Notes: generated by a model not told the origin, from the sequence alone. A stretch of 64,000 nucleotides of DNA from Ilex aquifolium (GCA_951799425.1 OX637398.1:2542001-2606000), one strand, 5' to 3'; numbered from the stretch's first letter, positions 49,571 through 62,589 are shown. Translations and numbers: made by a program.

Positions 49571-49818
49571 TTGAAACTAGGTATGATTTTTTTTTCTTAC
49601 GACGTGTCATCTTATTTTTGTGTAACATTAAAGGACCACGTCCATATAATGTTTTGGGGTAGCTAGGTCCTCTAGGATGTGTACCTTGCAGGCATGTGGG
49701 TCAAAAAACAATAGGATCACCAAAGGTCAAAACAAAATAAAATAAAAAATAGTTTCTTGAGCAAAGAGAGAATGGTGGACTTTATGCCAATATTAATTTA
49801 CTCTCTTTACTGATCTTA

Positions 49819-50179
49819 GGGCATCTTCAACCTTGATTCAAATTTAAACTTAAATTTAAATTTGAGTAAAAAAATCTAAAAAACTTACTCCAACTCTTAC
49901 TCAAACTTATATTAAATTAAGGGAGACTTTTTTTTTAGTCAAATTAAGGGAGACTCAAATTCTTATTCAAATATTTAATGGTGAGATTTCACCATCTTTT
50001 AAAAATCCAATTGTCATCTTTACTCTCATTTAATTTTGGGTTTGTCCTCATTTAAATTTAAGTTTTTCCTTTTTTAAATTTAAGTTTGTCTATTGAAGCC
50101 ATTTGTATCAAATCAAGTTTTTTATTCAAATACTAACTTAAATTTAAGAAAAAAAATTGAGTTATGGTTAGAGATGCTC
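49819..50179. repeat. PIF/Harbinger-like MITE
   Basis: The left end GGGCATCTTCAACC and the right end (other strand) GAGCATCTCTAACC are inverted, and TTA flanks both sides (49816-49818 and 50180-50182). The body is AT-rich with AAATTTAAGTTT words. GAGCATCT(C/T)(C/T)AACC is a very common plant MITE end. Confidence 0.75.
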
Positions 50180-50182
50180 TTA

Positions 50183-52003
50183 TAAAAAAGAAATAGGGTT
50201 GCAGGTAAGTCTTGAAACAACGATAATATTATTTTATTATTATTTGAAAGTTGTGCGATCGAGTCATAAAAATACACTTATGGCATTTTAACTCTTTCCA
50301 AGGGCTAGCTGGTAGAGAAGACCAAGACAGTACAGGGGCCATGTGCTCGAAGCGAGGACCTTATTAAAACGCTTCATGGTGTATCAAGTGAAGCATGTGG
50401 ATGTGCTGCAATGGGGACAGTCCCATTTAGCACACTAAATACTATTGCTTTGTGGGAATTGCACAATTTCACTTACTTCTACATGTGAAGATCGGACAGG
50501 ACACAGAAATAATGGGGTGGAGTCGAATTTGCCTCCTTATGTAGCAAATAATGCTAAGTTTAATTTTGAGTAATGATTTTTCATTTACAAGTAAATATTC
50601 AGTATAACCGCGATATCACATCATCACTGTCACATGGTGTCATCGTCTAATAATAAACTTGATGAGATGTTGGACCAAAGGAGCCGATTACTATGGTTTA
50701 TGTAGTTTAGGGACTCAATTTAGACAATTGAAAGTTGATGAGGCATTTAGCGTGGGGGGGGGGGGGGGGGGCATACTTGGGATGGTATCTTACCCAAGTT
50801 TTTTTTGGCACTAGTGGACCGATGGATAACAACCTAGGGCCCAATGGGTAAATTATGGACCAGCATTCAAAGCCTGTCGTGTATGAGAAATCTTCCTCCG
50901 CAAGTGTTCAGTGAGATTTGGCCCAAATAGTAACATGGCGGAGGAGCCCCATAGGCTCAAGGCCCAGCCTTTTCACCCTACTCCTACCCTGTTAAGGAGC
51001 TCGGACATCTCAATCTAGTTCTAGTAAAAGAACCAACCACGACAACCGAGTCACCGGGTCACTCCATTAGGTAAATCGACTAGTCAGTCAAGCTGGCCTT
51101 GACTGATTTGTTGCAAAAAGTATCTAATATTGATCCAATCTGTTTTATGCACTGAATCACTAGGTTATTATGTCAGATCGAATTTAATAAAGCTGATATT
51201 GAGTGTGCTTTTTATTTTTGGGCATGAGTACCTAGTGTTGATGGTAGGGTAGGGAAAAGCAATTGTGCGGGTCTTGATTTCTGCATATATAAATATGTAA
51301 GAAGAAATTTTGTTAGTATCGCTCAATATCCTACTAGGTGAGTTTTTCGTTGTACCAAAAATTATATAAACTCATATATGCTGTTACGGTTTTATAGTCC
51401 AAAAGATTAATCTGATAGATGAAAAACTGTCTAATTTTTTAAACGCTTATATAACATTACTTGTCCAACCGATGTTCGATACATTGTATTCTCCTCCGCC
51501 AGAAGATGTGATGCCCTTGTTACATCAATGAAGAGGATGGACCCACCTGGCCAGCTAAGTAGGTGTCCATACATCTACTTTAAGAATGAAGTTGTAAAAG
51601 TGTCTCTCACACAGTGATTATGCAATACCATGAAGTCAAGTTGCATCAATCAACCATTGATTTCCTTGTTCAAGTAAACATTTCCATTTCATTTTGCACA
51701 CAGAGAATGTGATTAGTGTCTTGTTTTGGTGATTTTTTTTTATGTCAATTTCATCACAAATGCTAAAGGAAAAAAGTGTTTTTAAGAGCCTAAGATACTT
51801 TTGAAATGGTCCCAAAAGCCAATAACCCTAAGCTTTTTCTTCTGTGGGATTCACAGTCAGGGTTGGGTTGTTGAGAAGCAAAATGCCTCATCTTTCATTA
51901 TCCTCCTGTAAACGCAATCATTGTGTACTTTAGGTCCTTATCAAATCCCCAAATCTACTATCAATCGTGGTTAATTGCCTTCTTTTCTTTAGTTAAACAG
52001 ATT

Positions 52004-52005
<2 letters not shown>
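50183..52005. other. Intergenic with poly(G) run
   Basis: A run of about 18 G lies at 50754-50771. The part about 50790-51100 is GC-richer and looks like a decayed retroelement, but no domain is readable. No gene. Confidence 0.4.

Positions 52006-52058
<53 letters not shown>
52006..52058. repeat. (CT)26 microsatellite
   Basis: A perfect run of 53 alternating C and T bases. Its Leu-Ser frame is not a gene. Confidence 0.95.
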
Positions 52059-52060
<2 letters not shown>

Positions 52061-52616
52061 GAGCCCACACACAGGCGCACGAGCTCACACACATACATTT
52101 CATTATTTAGGACATGATGTTCAACTGAATTGTTCTAGAATTGACTTAATCTCTAGATTGCAACAGAAATTATACACCATATGAATACAAATTTCACACA
52201 CTTTTTTCATACACGAATGTGGCATGTTAACGTGACATGCTATATTAACAACTTTTAAACATTGCAAAACAACTACACTAAATGCAGGTTACTCTATTTT
52301 CTCTTTAATTTTGTGGCACATGAATCTACTTTCGTGAGTAGCATTATATTTAATTAAATAGACGAGTTTGGTTTGCTTTTTTGAGTCATCTGCCTCGTGT
52401 AATTTGAAAACATATGTAGAATATGCGTGTTTGTGTACTAGTAGTGTAAAGGCATACATAAACTTTTTTTTTTTTCAAAAATATTGATCTCTATCAATTT
52501 TACTGAACCCCAATTTTACTGTTGAACCCCAATTTTACTGCATGTGGGTGTGCCTGTTTGGGTGTTTGCCCCCAGAAATCTACCTACCTATTTGTAAATA
52601 AAGAACCAGGGCTTTT
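52059..52616. other. Intergenic, no gene recognised
   Basis: AT-rich. A GAACCCCAATTTTACTG unit is duplicated in tandem at about 52504-52540. Confidence 0.5.
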
Positions 52617-52835
52617 TGTTTCAATCATCGGGGTTGGTGCTTGGATCAACTTACATGCACTTTGATTAATCTTTTTTTCAGTTCAATCAAAGACAGATTA
52701 TTCACGCTGGGACTAGGGTATTCATGAGGGATAAATTTCTCATGACTTGCCTCCAAAGAATTGTTAAGATTTAAACTCAGGACATTTGAGTTTACAGTTC
52801 GCCCTTATTATTACTTGAGCTGCTATTAGAGTTTT
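52617..52835 (-). repeat. tRNA-derived SINE, copy 7
   Basis: All family blocks are present (ATCAAAGACAGATTATTCAC, CTGGGACTAGGGTATTCATG, TTTAAACTCAGGACATTTGA, TACTTGAGCTGCT). The 3' tail is decayed. Confidence 0.7.
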
Positions 52836-55711
52836 TTCTCAGGCACTTTCAGTTGGACAATAAACATATTCTTAACCAATGGGTCTTTGGTCTAATGATA
52901 CTCTTTACCTTATGGAGACTTTGACTTATTGAGGTCAAGAGTTCCCCCTTCTCCCCTCTCCCTTCTCCCAAAAAAAAAAAAAAAAAATTGACAAAAAACA
53001 AACAAACATATTCTTAGCAAAAGGATTGAAAGAACATTTTAATTAAAAAAACTAAGCAACTTATTTTTCTCCCCATTAACTTCTGGGTTTTGGGATTCAG
53101 ATTTTATTTGTTACTCTTTGTCTCAATTATGAATCACTTATTATAAATTCAATTGATGTCCTATAAATTGTCATCAATATATTTTGGACGATCTATTTTG
53201 TTTTTAGGAAATTAAAAGATAGTCTACTAGAAGGGATTCACTCTTATTTTAGGTCGTGATTGAGAAAGGTGCAAAAAGGACTATAAGTTTTGGAAATTTT
53301 GTAGCAATGTCTAGTTCTGCAGCTTGAATAATTAGTAAAGGTGTACACAAATTGCCCAGACACCCTAACTGTAATACCTCAAAAAAAGAAAAAAAGAAAA
53401 GAAAACGTAAGTAGGTACTCTTCACACTTGGTTCCAATTTGGTGCAATAGAATGGAAGAGGCTTTTCTGGACCAAACTATGGGCTTAACTCCAACCAAAA
53501 ATGGCAAAAAAAAGGGTGTAATGTAAATGCCAAAATAAATCTAACCCGTCAATGTCACATACCCGCTGTACCAAACCAAGTGTCGATGATGGTAAGATGT
53601 TAGTTGCTTTTGGAGTGCATTGAACCATCAAATTGAACTCCCGTTGAGCATGAGAAACATGAGGCATAGAATTAGAGCTGAAATGTCTTAATACAATCCC
53701 AATGCTATGACTAAATAGACTTATTTAAGAAATAAGTTAACACGAATCTGATCAAACACGATATAAATTCTAACACATTTGATTATGCGTGACTTAAGGA
53801 TGACACAACCCCGATTAAATATGACTATAAGTAAGTCGAGACGTGGGTAAGCAAATTTTTGATGTGACAATGACGTGTTAGCCTTACGATTGCCACAATC
53901 GTTTTTATCTGGTTGCCTTTCCTACCGAGATGCATTAAGAAAGGGCTGGTTTTGGCCTGCACTTAACCATGCATTCCACTGATGCCTCAAGTATATAAGC
54001 ACAGCATCACAATCATTCCAAAGAGAATACACATAAATTGGACAATTTCTAACGAGTAAGAGAAAAAAAAAAATCTTCACTCTACTACAAGAATTAGGGT
54101 CTTTTGAGACAAAGTTTTTTGCAATGACAATGTTCACTGTCACAAAAAAAACGTGTTTTGAAGATTTTTTTTTTTTGTGTGGCAATAGTACTATCATAAA
54201 TTTAATACTATTTGAGACGGCCATTGCTGCCATAACCACGTGCTGGTGAGAATGAGCCTTACTGCTCGGTCACTCGCTCACCTCTTCACCCATATCATGC
54301 TGGTATAATATTGACCATAACGTCATGTTCATTCTTAGTTTGTCAACAGATGATGGCAGCTAAGAGCAGCTTGTTAGCAACACATCACTTTTAAGTGGAT
54401 GCATGTCAACAAGTAGTGAACGCCATATTGGCATCTAAGAGTAGCCAAAATGGCGACAACACAGTTCATTATTGAATTGATATATGATTGAGGTTCCTCA
54501 ACATGTGTTTTCGCCGAAAATAGAACGGCTATACACAAATATATAACCACAAGAAGCAAAGGGAAAAACCAAAGCTAATGAATGATTGATGTAAGTGCAA
54601 GCCTACTTCCATTCCTTTGACTGCGGTTAGTTGCCATCTTTTCGGTTCAATGTGAAACGGAATTGGATCTTTTGTAATATACTTTTTTTTTGATTTTTTA
54701 CAACGATAGATCATTTGTCCTGGATTTAATTGATACTTAATTTACTTAAGTTTTACTTTTGTCAATACAAAATGAGTGATCTAACGTTGAGTGAAATTTA
54801 CAATAGAAAAAATCTATATGCAAATGTGTTTTACCTCCTCACAAAAAGGGCAGTATTGCATCATAAGATAGAGATAAGTTCCGCAGCCAATTCTCACTTC
54901 GTTTTTATGAGACTGACTAATACTAAAGTCTCGTTTTTATGAGACTGATTAAATTAGTACGGAGTGAAGATCAAGTGTTTGTCATATAGTATTACTAATT
55001 TTAGTGAACAAATCCACGTTATTAGGTCATGTTATTCGCTAGACAAATGTTGTTCCAAGTCATATCGATATAACCCATACAAACTGCTTTTAATTAGTAT
55101 AGGGGCCAACGACTATTGGGATTGACCGGACATTCGCAAATGAGTATGGGTATATCTAGGTCATACATACAAGTACCAAGTTATATGAGGAGAAATCTTT
55201 ATAGTTGTACGTAGTTTGTTGTGACATATTTCTTAGGATGTGAGGGTGGTCTAGTTGCCTTTGTTAAATTATAAAATAAAGGCATAGTCTTCTAGCATTT
55301 TGGGATTTGATAACTGAGAGTGGTAGGCCTCTTAGTTTCCGAGGAAATATTATCTTCATAGAATTGGGTTTCTTGAGTGTCTCACTTGTAACATACCTTG
55401 AGAAGGCTTCGGGTCTGTCTTGAACAACAATGGTAATCCAGTTTTTTTGACCAATTTTAAAAAGATTTTCACTGATAAAGAAAAAAAAGTTTTTTGGGAT
55501 TAAAGTCCAGCTGGCCCTCCGGTGACAAACTGTGATGAGTTCACAGGAAAGTTCTCAAATAATATTTGGATTTTACATCATATAGACAAGAATCATATTG
55601 ATACTTCTCTCTATATTGTAAGAATTAATTTAATGGGAAGCGGGTTTTACTTTCATATAATTTTGAATTATTTAATAAAAATGCATTGTCCTTCTCCATT
55701 TGAATTTCAAC
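52836..55711. other. Intergenic with a CACTA-like end
   Basis: At 54083-54250 the sequence starts TACTACAAGAATTAGGGTCT and goes on with GAGACAAAG, TTCACTGTCACAAAAA and similar sub-terminal words. This resembles one end of an En/Spm (CACTA) element with its first C changed. No second end was found. Frames at 53249-53667 and 53922-54239 are unrecognised. Confidence 0.4.
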
Positions 55712-55719
55712 ATGCTACC

Positions 55720-56298
55720 TAGGGGTGTTCACCCTACCTTACGGGTAGGAAATATAGTCTTTCGTCTTCCTACCCGATACTTTTCCGAATAATTTTTTCT
55801 TGGCCTATCCTATCGGATCAAGTGTGGTATTCCTATCCGACTTCCGGCCAAATTAATCGGGTAGGAAGTCGGGTGAACATTTTTGTAGTTATTAATTTTT
55901 TGATGATTTTAACAATTCAATTAAATAACATGCACTAATTTAACAACATAATAAACCAATAACACTAAAGTTTAAAACAATTACAACACAAATTACAATA
56001 AAACACAAGAAAGCATAAATATCAATCCATCATAATTTTTGCACAAATACAATAACAATTATTTTAAGTTTAAACCATATGGTTAGGGAATTAGGGTTTT
56101 TAATTAATTAATTTATATATATATGGTAGGGTAGGAATACAAAAATTAATGGCTATTCCGCATTTTTATCCGATTTAATCGGAAGACAAAAAATTCTTCC
56201 GCATTCCTACCTGATTTTTTCGGCTAGCCGTTAAATAGGGTCAGGTAAGATCGAATAGGGTAGGAAATTACGGCTAATCGAAAATTTGAACACCCCTA
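55720..56298. mobile_element. hAT-like non-autonomous element, TAGGGGTGTTCA ends
   Basis: A perfect 8-bp duplication ATGCTACC (55712-55719 and 56299-56306) flanks 12-bp perfect inverted ends TAGGGGTGTTCA. The sub-terminal parts are rich in CCTACCC, ATCGGGTAGG and TCCGAC words. 579 bp, with no transposase. Confidence 0.88.
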
Positions 56299-56306
56299 AT
56301 GCTACC

Positions 56307-56841
56307 TATATAACTATTTCTAATTTTTTGATATCTACTCTACATTTAAATTTTTTTCGTGTCTTTATTAACTATTTCACATTGAACTCTTTTAAAATAT
56401 CAATTTTACGCATTAATAAATAATTTTCTAATAATAATAGTAGGGGGTGAGAGTTAAGAGTAACGGTGAAAAAAAATATTACAAACGGGGCGGCCCCTGC
56501 TTTATTCCATGCTAATGAGCTGTTAGGGGCGGTCGGGTAATGATCATTTTGCAACGACTATTCCAGAGTGTTCAGTTGTGCAGTCCAAAGGACACGAATG
56601 AATGGGTAGCACAGTGAAATGGTTGTGGTGGGTTCCAATTTAATGTACAAAAGATAAGTCACCAAGAAGGTAACTGGCTATAAAATACCTTCTAGGGTTA
56701 GGGTTTTCTGTGGACCAAAAATGAACTAGTTCTCTCTTTCTCTCACTCCCTCCCTCCCTCCCCCTCCCCCCCTTTTTGGGTAACTGAATAACTATACAGT
56801 TTTGGTATAATCTTCAAAAGGATTGGATTGGAAAGGAAGAC
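56307..56841 (+). promoter_or_regulatory. MIF promoter and 5' UTR
   Basis: A TATA box (TATAAAATA) stands at 56679, 163 bp before the ATG. A CT-rich leader (56730-56775) follows it. The hAT-like element ends 543 bp before the ATG. Confidence 0.5.
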
Positions 56842-57138
56842 ATGAGGACTCGTCAAGCAGTCTCGAAGGGAAATGAAGCTTCAAAGAGTTCTACTAATTC
56901 ATCTTTCACTATTAGGAGTGTAAGGTATGCAGAGTGCCAGAAGAATCATGCTGAGAGCATCGGAGGATACGCTGTTGATGGATGCAGAGAGTTTATGGCG
57001 AACGGGGAGGAGGGAACAGCAGGTGCACTTACTTGTGCAGCATGCGGCTGCCATAGGAACTACCATAGAAGGGTGGTGGAAACTGAGGTGGTTTCCGAGT
57101 GCTCGTCGCCTTCTTCACATGGGACATATATAGAGTAA
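56842..57138 (+). CDS. MINI ZINC FINGER protein (MIF)
   Basis: A single-exon gene of 98 residues. The ZF-HD dimerisation zinc finger covers about residues 27-76: [48 protein letters not shown], with candidate metal ligands Cys32, His36, Cys48, Cys65, Cys68, Cys70, His71 and His75. No homeodomain follows, which defines MIFs as opposed to ZF-HD transcription factors. In Arabidopsis MIFs pair with ZF-HD proteins as natural dominant inhibitors, blocking DNA binding or nuclear entry, and alter hormone responses and floral meristem growth. The C-terminus [13 protein letters not shown] is slightly longer than usual. Which of MIF1-3 it matches cannot be told from the sequence alone. Confidence 0.95.
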   Translation: MRTRQAVSKGNEASKSSTNSSFTIRSVRYAECQKNHAESIGGYAVDGCREFMANGEEGTAGALTCAACGCHRNYHRRVVETEVVSECSSPSSHGTYIE

Positions 57139-59521
57139 GCAGTGATTAAGTACAAGAATGGTTCTGTGTGTGCGTGTCTGTGTATGTGTAAATATGTCTT
57201 TGAGAGTTTTGAGTGTAAGTGCATGTGGATGTTCATGTAATAACTAGATTTGGTCCCCTTTCATAATTTATGTTTTCTTCCTGTGAATTGAGATTCTTGC
57301 AATAATTTCTGTATAATTGATGGATATGATTAATATTTCTGTAAGTTGATAATATACTAAGAAGGACGATGAAATCTGTTTTTTTTTTTTTATGAAGAGA
57401 CATGCTGATCAAAAAACGTTAATTTGTATTTTGGAGAATCCTATATAAACCGGGTTTTCTCGATGTATTGTATAAACGTTAATTTTCATTTAACCTTTGC
57501 TTTTTTCAGCTGTCTGTTTGTTTAGAATGATATAATGAATCTAGAAGCTATCTGTTATTCAGTAGGTGGTCTACTAAGGTGGAATATGAATCAGATGATT
57601 GAGAATAGGGATATTATGGTGTAATTTCATTAGACGACTATCCTGATATTATTGTATGGTGAAAATAAAAGGGAAGTCCTTAACTAAAAAAGAAGTACAA
57701 AGAGAAAGGCTAAAAGGAAAGCTTCTGTAGTCCAAGAGCTGATGATGAAGCAATATTTCATGTACTATCCTATCTGATGCTAGTTAGTTATGCCTTCCCA
57801 ATTCGGAATATGTGTCCCATTTATCAAGGGTTCTGGCCCCTCATATCTAATCATGTTGGTTGTTATGATGGAAGTGTTTTATAATTCTGCTATTAAAAAG
57901 GTGATTAAAGCTTAAACTGGAAGCCCACTCCACTTCTCTTGGTTGATATCAGTTCTTTTTCTTTAGGTGAGTCAGTGGAATTGATTTATTTAGATTTGAA
58001 TAGATTTTAATGACGTCCTTAAAAAGGTGATTAAAGCTAAAGTTTAAACTGGAAACACACTGAACCTTTTCTGTTTGATATCAGCTCTTTTGCTCAGCCA
58101 ATGGCATTGATTTCTGAAGATTCGTTACTTTGTTAATGTGGTTTACATTCATCGCAATCCCTAATATGTTTTTCTAGTCGGCATAAACTGACTTCATAGA
58201 CAAATAAGTTAGATACACAAGACTAGTTCATCATGAAATGGTTAGATATATTTCATGTGCACTTGAGAAGCAGAAAGTGCTGGAGTTAGGTACTGAGTAT
58301 GGAGGGAGCAATCGTTTAGGTATATGTTAATTTGAATCAGGTGGATGTCAAATCTATAATAAAACAAGTGCATGTTTTGGAGCATGAATAATTTCTGTAT
58401 CAGAGCAAGAACAGCTGTCAGACCACCGAGGGAGATAGCACTGCATATGGTAATAGGTGAAGTACCTAGAAGTGGACGGGCTTCGACTAAAACTAGCAGT
58501 ATATTTCTGAAAAATAACAATCATACATATCCTTTCCATGAACCAAAAAATACAGAAAAAAGAACAACTTTTGAGCTTTTAATTGCAAAACGAAGCTGGT
58601 TGTCTGTTAAGAAGTTAAACATTGTTTCAATAGTACTGGCCTGGGATTGATGGAGACTGATTTTGTTAAGTTTTTAATAGAATTGTGACATTCCTCCAAC
58701 TGTAGCTGAAGTCCATGGTAGCTCATTCTATCGGCATTGACACATTGATAGACCCGTCTCTTTGGCTATTCTAGAGTATCAAATAACTCATTGCTATTCT
58801 CATACTTACTTCCAATGCCTTATAGATCGCCTCTTTCATAAATCAAACTCATGACAACGTGTTGTCTGCACAGATACTAATTGTTAAGAACTTATGTAGT
58901 AGTTGCTCCAAAAGCTCCAGAACTGATATAGACTGATTAGATTAGGGTTTTAACATGGTCTTCCCAATTTCCCTTGCCCAATTTACAGGATATATAAGAA
59001 CTGTGTATAGTTTTCTGAAACTGTGTTGTAACAAGTGGTGTGTGAGTTTTGATACCCAACAGAAAGATAACTGGGTGTTTTAGCCTTTGAAATTGGACTA
59101 TGTAAATTGGACACTGCAAGAGGGGGTCTAAGAAAAGGCAATAAGGTCCAAGACCCCAAAAAACAGTATGAGGTTAGTATTCAAAATGTGACCATAAATA
59201 AGTCATAAGGACTAGCCTAGTCAAGGCCCAAGAACAGTGTCTGTGGTCCTTCTTGAAATGAAAACCATTAGAAGGACCAATAAGAGAGTTGAAAAACCGA
59301 ATGGAAGAGGAGAGAGAAGACCCATTTCTTCAGTGCTCTTGATCGATTGCAGTTACCATAGCTGCTTTCAACCTGCACTCCATGGCGACAAGCTAGAGAA
59401 ATTGAAATTGTTGGAAGTGGTATATTTCGGCAGTCTGAGTTTAGTGGACGTGGGAATTTCATATGATTCTTGTATTAGCATGTACATCAAATACTAAAGT
59501 AAAAAAATAAAAGAGTAATGA
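57139..59521. other. Intergenic with an imperfect tandem duplication
   Basis: A segment starting AAAAAGGTGATTAAAGC and containing TTTAAACTGGAA and TTGATATCAG is present at 57896-57987 and 58021-58113 (offset about 125 bp, imperfect). Frames at 58242-58650 and 59237-59497 are unrecognised. Confidence 0.5.
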
Positions 59522-59690
59522 TATTAGAACCTAAAAATTTGAACTAATTTGCTGACATAATGATGTGACTTCATAAGAATCATTGAAATTTAGATCAACA
59601 CCAAGTTTCAATGTTTGATAGGGCCTACAGTCAATCCAAAGGTCACAGTGAATTAGGTTAACAAATTATGTCAGTAAATTAAGTCCCAAT
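59522..59690. repeat. MITE, GGACCTAA family, copy 2
   Basis: Same family as 6374-6553 in reverse orientation. Shared words include TTTGCTGACATAATGATGTGAC, GATCAACACCAAGTTTCAAT and GGTTAACAAATTATGTCAGT (all on +). Confidence 0.65.
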
Positions 59691-59910
59691 ATGCAGAAGA
59701 GATTTGGCCCACCAACTGCAGGCTCGGGTGGGAGAACGGTATCCATTGCTTGCTGCCCCATCCCAATAATAAGTGTTTATAATTATCATCCACCCGTGCA
59801 CGCATGGGTTCTTTTAGGTAGCTTCCTGAATTTCCCACAATAAACACAAATAGTTCCATTGAACGAAGTTGTAATTTGTTCTTTGTGGTTCATAGTCCTA
59901 ATAACATGCA

Positions 59911-60261
59911 ATTCGGGACCATAAATAGGGGAAGAAAGGAGCCTGTCAAGAGTGAAGCGGGTCAGGTCGAATCGGGTCGATGAACTTATCAGTTCTAATG
60001 CTGAAGATGAGGCAGGGAAAACCTAAAATTCGGGACCATAAATAGGGGAAGAAAGGAGTCTGTCAAGAGTGAAGCGGGTCAGGTCGAATCGGGTCGATGA
60101 ACTTATCAGTTCTAATGCTGAAGATGAGGCAGGGAAAACATAAAATTCGGGACGACAAATAGGGGAAGAAAGGAGCCTGTTAAGAGTGAATCGGGTCAGG
60201 TCGAATCGGGTCGATGAACTTATCAGTTCTAATGCTGAAGATGAGGCAGGAAAAACATAAA
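59911..60261. repeat. 117-bp tandem repeat, three copies
   Basis: Units start ATTCGGGAC at 59911, 60028 and 60145, each 117 bp and nearly identical (a handful of base changes, for example ACCATA versus ACGACA). Each holds GGGTCAGGTCGAATCGGGTC. The block ends 28 bp from the 3' end of tRNA-Asn. The 103-residue minus-strand frame that reads through two units is a by-product. Confidence 0.9.
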
Positions 60262-60280
60262 AAAGAAACATAGAAAATTC

Positions 60281-60284
60281 AAAA
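60281..60284 (-). terminator. Pol III terminator of tRNA-Asn
   Basis: TTTT on the minus strand starts 5 bases after the tRNA end. Confidence 0.6.
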
Positions 60285-60288
60285 TAGA

Positions 60289-60312
60289 CGCTAGAAGAAG
60301 GGCTTGAACCTT

Positions 60313-60345
<33 letters not shown>

Positions 60346-60362
60346 AACTGAGCTACTCCAGC
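60289..60362 (-). tRNA. tRNA-Asn (anticodon GTT)
   Basis: 74 nt on the minus strand. It starts GCTGGAGTAGCTCAGTTGG (A box). The anticodon arm GTGGC-TGTTAAC-CAC gives GTT. The T-arm is GAAGG-TTCAAGC-CCTTC. The acceptor stem GCTGGAG pairs with TTCTAGC including G-T pairs, with discriminator G. The T-stem differs from the usual plant GGAGG/CCTCC in both strands, so pairing is kept. All parts are intact. Confidence 0.93.
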
Positions 60363-60822
60363 TTTGTTCCGTCCAATCCATCTATAAGATCAAAACTATT
60401 TATCGCTGAGCTAACTAATCGCCTCTGTTTGGCTTCACAAATAATGCTTCCAATATCTTCTGAATCAATTGTTTTTTCCATTAGATTTTGGACTAAGATT
60501 GAACCCAATGATAGAGGAACTACCAACCATGGCTTAGACCCAAATGAAATTCAACTCGAGAGTCCATTCCTTGTCACATCATCTCCAAACACACCATATG
60601 GCCACCATTTGAAAAGATTTACTAGGCCCTCCAATTTCCTATTTTTGTTAGACAGAGGAGTTCCTTCTTCATTTAGCACATGGGGTCGAGTCCGTGGTCA
60701 TAGCTGGAGAAGAGGGTGCGACACTTTCTAGCACAAAATAGATAGAAATTACAAGTTGATTCGAGATTTATTGCTATGTACTTAAAATTTGCCGTCCTCA
60801 ATTTCAACTTAACGGTCTTAAT
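60363..60822. other. Intergenic, no gene recognised
   Basis: An open frame (60318-60731 +) overlaps the tRNA on the other strand and resembles no known protein. Confidence 0.5.
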
Positions 60823-61161
60823 TAGGGCTGTTAATCAAACTGAGCTGTTCGAGCTTGACTTGAATTCTGCTTGGGTTTGGCTCGTTCAGGCTCGGTTCGT
60901 TTTCTAAACGAGCCCAAACTTGAACAAGTTTTTATGCTCATTTAGAAAACAAGTGCTACAAGCTCGGCTCAAACTCGACAGGCTTGACTCGTTTATGTAC
61001 AAATACTCAGGCTCGGCTCGGGTTCGACTTGTTTTTGGCTCGTTCAAGCTCGGCTCGTTTCCTAAAGGAGCCAAACTTGAATAATTTTTTAAGCTCGATT
61101 AAGAAACAAGTTTTTCAAGTTTGGCTCGAACTCGGCTCGAACTCGTTCGATTAACAGTCCA
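60823..61161. repeat. hAT-like MITE, copy 3
   Basis: A perfect 8-bp duplication GTCTTAAT (60815-60822 and 61162-61169). The left end is TAGGGCTGTTAATCAAACTG and the right end on the other strand is TGGACTGTTAATCGAACGAG. The interior matches copies 1 and 2 (GGCTCG, AACGAGCC, AAACAAG words). Confidence 0.85.
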
Positions 61162-61169
61162 GTCTTAAT

Positions 61170-62106
61170 TGAGCATTAGAATTGTGAATAGAAACGAAAG
61201 GTGGGGGATGTGAAAAGCACTAGAATATGCCCTTAAAAGCAGTACTCTTTGATGCAATAAAGATAAGAGTGGTCCTTCGTAGTAGTCTCAAAAGATATGA
61301 CCTTTTCCATGGTCCATACTCCATCGCATGCTTCTTTCCTTGTTCGGAAGTATTATAGGTGTCAATTTTCCAATTGACATAAATACACCACGAACAAGTC
61401 TAAAAGACATGATTCATATTTATAATAATACTTAATCGATGGATTTAAGAGTTATATAAGTATAACTAGTTTAGTTGGTATTACATGTTTTAATATTGAA
61501 ATAGTATTGTATGTGTTTTTTTTGAGAATCAAGTAGTTTTTTTCACTAAATGGAACATTGATATGAACATGAGCCGAACTAAAATGATACGATGTGAATG
61601 CAATGTGATTTGAAATCGTACGATATAAATATGACATGATACAAATCAAATTGACACTCCTAAGAAAAAATAAACCTCCTATTAATGTAAATTAGCATTA
61701 GATTATGGCTCATGTACTAAGAGCAAGCCGACCTGCTCACGGGAGTTGGGTCTGCTCTGTAGTGGGCAGACGTAGCAAGGCCATCTGAAAGAATATAAGT
61801 AAAAAAGTCGTTGGATAAAATCAATTTTGGTGGGTTCTCAATTATACGGAGTATGCAGTGAGTTTGAATGATTCGGTTAGCTAAAAGGTTCCTTTTCACT
61901 GCCGTCTTAAGGTTTACCGTTGATTTGCTTTAACAAGATTTTATATCCGTGAACTTGAAGCGAAGTTGGTGAAACTTGGGCGTAGCTATGTTACGTGAAG
62001 TGGAGAACCTATGCTTCCTCCTTCAGACACCTTCTCTGATTATTTCTCGGAGCACAACAGTTGGGGTAAATCTCGTCGACTGCATAGCCTTATTTGTCTC
62101 AACCTT
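61170..62106. other. Intergenic, no gene recognised
   Basis: AT-rich. The part about 61920-62100 is more coding-like, but no family is recognised; it may be flanking DNA cut by the pararetrovirus insertion. Confidence 0.4.
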
Positions 62107-62580
62107 ATTTTTAAAAGAAGTCCTTAACAGATCCGAGACTATGGTAATTAAAGAAGATGAATCTTCGTTGCAAGACTTTAAAAGATAAATTAATCAACTT
62201 AAAGTTGAAATAAAAATAATCAAACAAAGATTTTTTGCACTAGAGAAAATGCCAATTATCGAAAAAGAATCTGAGGATTTAGGAGAGTTAAACTCTTCTA
62301 AGGATTACTTAAATGTATTAGAAAATAACTTTTCAAAAATGGTATGTTAAAATCATACTTGTAATAAATCAAGAATTCACTATTGAAACAATTGTGTTAA
62401 TCGACAGTGGATCAGATATCAAATGCATTAAAGAATGATTAATTCCTATAAAATATTTTGAGAAAAGTACTCAATTATTAAGTACGGCTGATAGTTCAAA
62501 ATTAAACATATGATTTAAACTTTTGAATGTTTACATTTGTAATCAAAGAATTTGTATTTCTACCACTAACTTATTCCAAG
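62107..62580 (+). pseudogene. Endogenous pararetrovirus fragment: linker and protease
   Basis: Related to Caulimoviridae polyproteins of the petuvirus/florendovirus type. A linker region is followed by an aspartic protease start with the Asp-Ser-Gly active-site triad (62403-62411). Stops interrupt the frame, including a TGA 27 bases after the triad and others nearby. The first part (62112-62167) repeats at 63119-63178. The remnant is old and cannot encode a working protease. No reverse transcriptase, RNase H or movement protein is seen in the window. Confidence 0.72.
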
Positions 62581-62589
62581 TCATATAAG

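Noticed and set aside
60023-60334. 103-residue repetitive minus-strand frame
   Set aside because: It reads across the 117-bp tandem repeat and the tRNA-Asn gene.
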